The notes below the pieces were generated by a model, which worked only from the letters and a program-made list of their open reading frames with translations, searched no databases and was not told the origin of the DNA. The position numbers and the translations under genes were made by a program. Positions 63,888 to 64,000 of a DNA stretch of 64,000 nt are shown here, piece by piece; position 1 is the first letter of the stretch; each line of letters opens with the position of its first letter. The stretch spans positions 7,886,501 to 7,950,500 of the forward strand of contig OY783200.1 in the NCBI GenBank assembly GCA_963678675.1, in the 5' to 3' direction. Source of the stretch: Xiphydria camelus. Taxonomy: Eukaryota > Arthropoda > Insecta > Hymenoptera > Xiphydriidae.

Positions 63888-64000
63888 GTAAGTTTATCCC
63901 TAAATTAATTTTCATACTATTTCATTTTAATATTTTACTTTCAACTAATTATTTCTATTTATTGTAGATGATTATGAGTATACTAAGAAACAGAAAATTG

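Noticed and set aside
63658..63915. 85-codon minus-strand frame at the right end
   Set aside because: It lies opposite an exon-like plus-strand sequence with acceptor and donor sites and has no recognisable domain.

Overview
The window is a repeat-dominated stretch of an animal nuclear genome. It is AT-rich, has introns with GT..AG borders, and carries insect-type transposons. The transposon mix (Ty3/Gypsy, NOF/MULE, Transib/RAG1-like, pogo, piggyBac MITEs, two Helitron types), a DUF4806-like gene at the left edge and a probable second one at the right edge suggest an insect, most likely a hymenopteran such as an ant. That assignment is inference. I saw no bacterial genes, rRNA, tRNA or CRISPR array. 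Almost no single-copy host gene is visible.

Layout. 1-960: last three exons of a DUF4806-type gene. 2.3-8.4 kb: decayed Ty3/Gypsy retrotransposon with intact gag and broken pol, ending in a GA-rich tract with a 200-N gap. 10.6-36.3 kb: two tandem copies (A and B) of a small two-exon gene of unknown function. They share a leader, the exon-1 end, the donor site and the start of exon 2. Copy A carries a 942-bp TIR element, a 1.7-kb TA-flanked element that itself holds a piggyBac MITE, and, in its intron, a 12.5-kb Gypsy-like LTR element with TATT duplications. That LTR element contains a 6.2-kb NOF/MULE transposon in its 5' LTR and an apparently intact 2.9-kb DUF7869-type transposon in pol. Copy B carries a 7.8-kb element with ~490-bp TIRs, which encodes a large poorly characterised protein, and an 875-bp MITE.

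36.4-45.2 kb: a GC-rich minisatellite split by an ORF1-only non-LTR-like element with a 16-bp target duplication. Its ORF1 is in turn split by a Transib/RAG1-like transposon whose ends look like V(D)J recombination signals, flanked by 5-bp duplications. 45.2-48.9 kb: pogo-like transposase remnant, a TA-flanked element with a PHD finger, and a piggyBac MITE. 49.4-59.7 kb: a Helitron (Rep and Pif1 helicase, broken) carrying several fold-back elements. 59.7-61.15 kb: a non-autonomous Helitron head-to-tail behind it, built mostly of a ~125-bp tandem repeat. 61.4-63.9 kb: fragment of a second Helitron type, hairpin MITEs, a second RAG1-like fragment, and an exon of a probable DUF4806-type gene running off the end.

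The nesting gives a relative order of insertion at several points. The best candidates for under-described biology are the DUF7869 transposon, the 7.8-kb long-TIR element, and the Transib-like element with 13/23-spaced ends and a duplicated right end.
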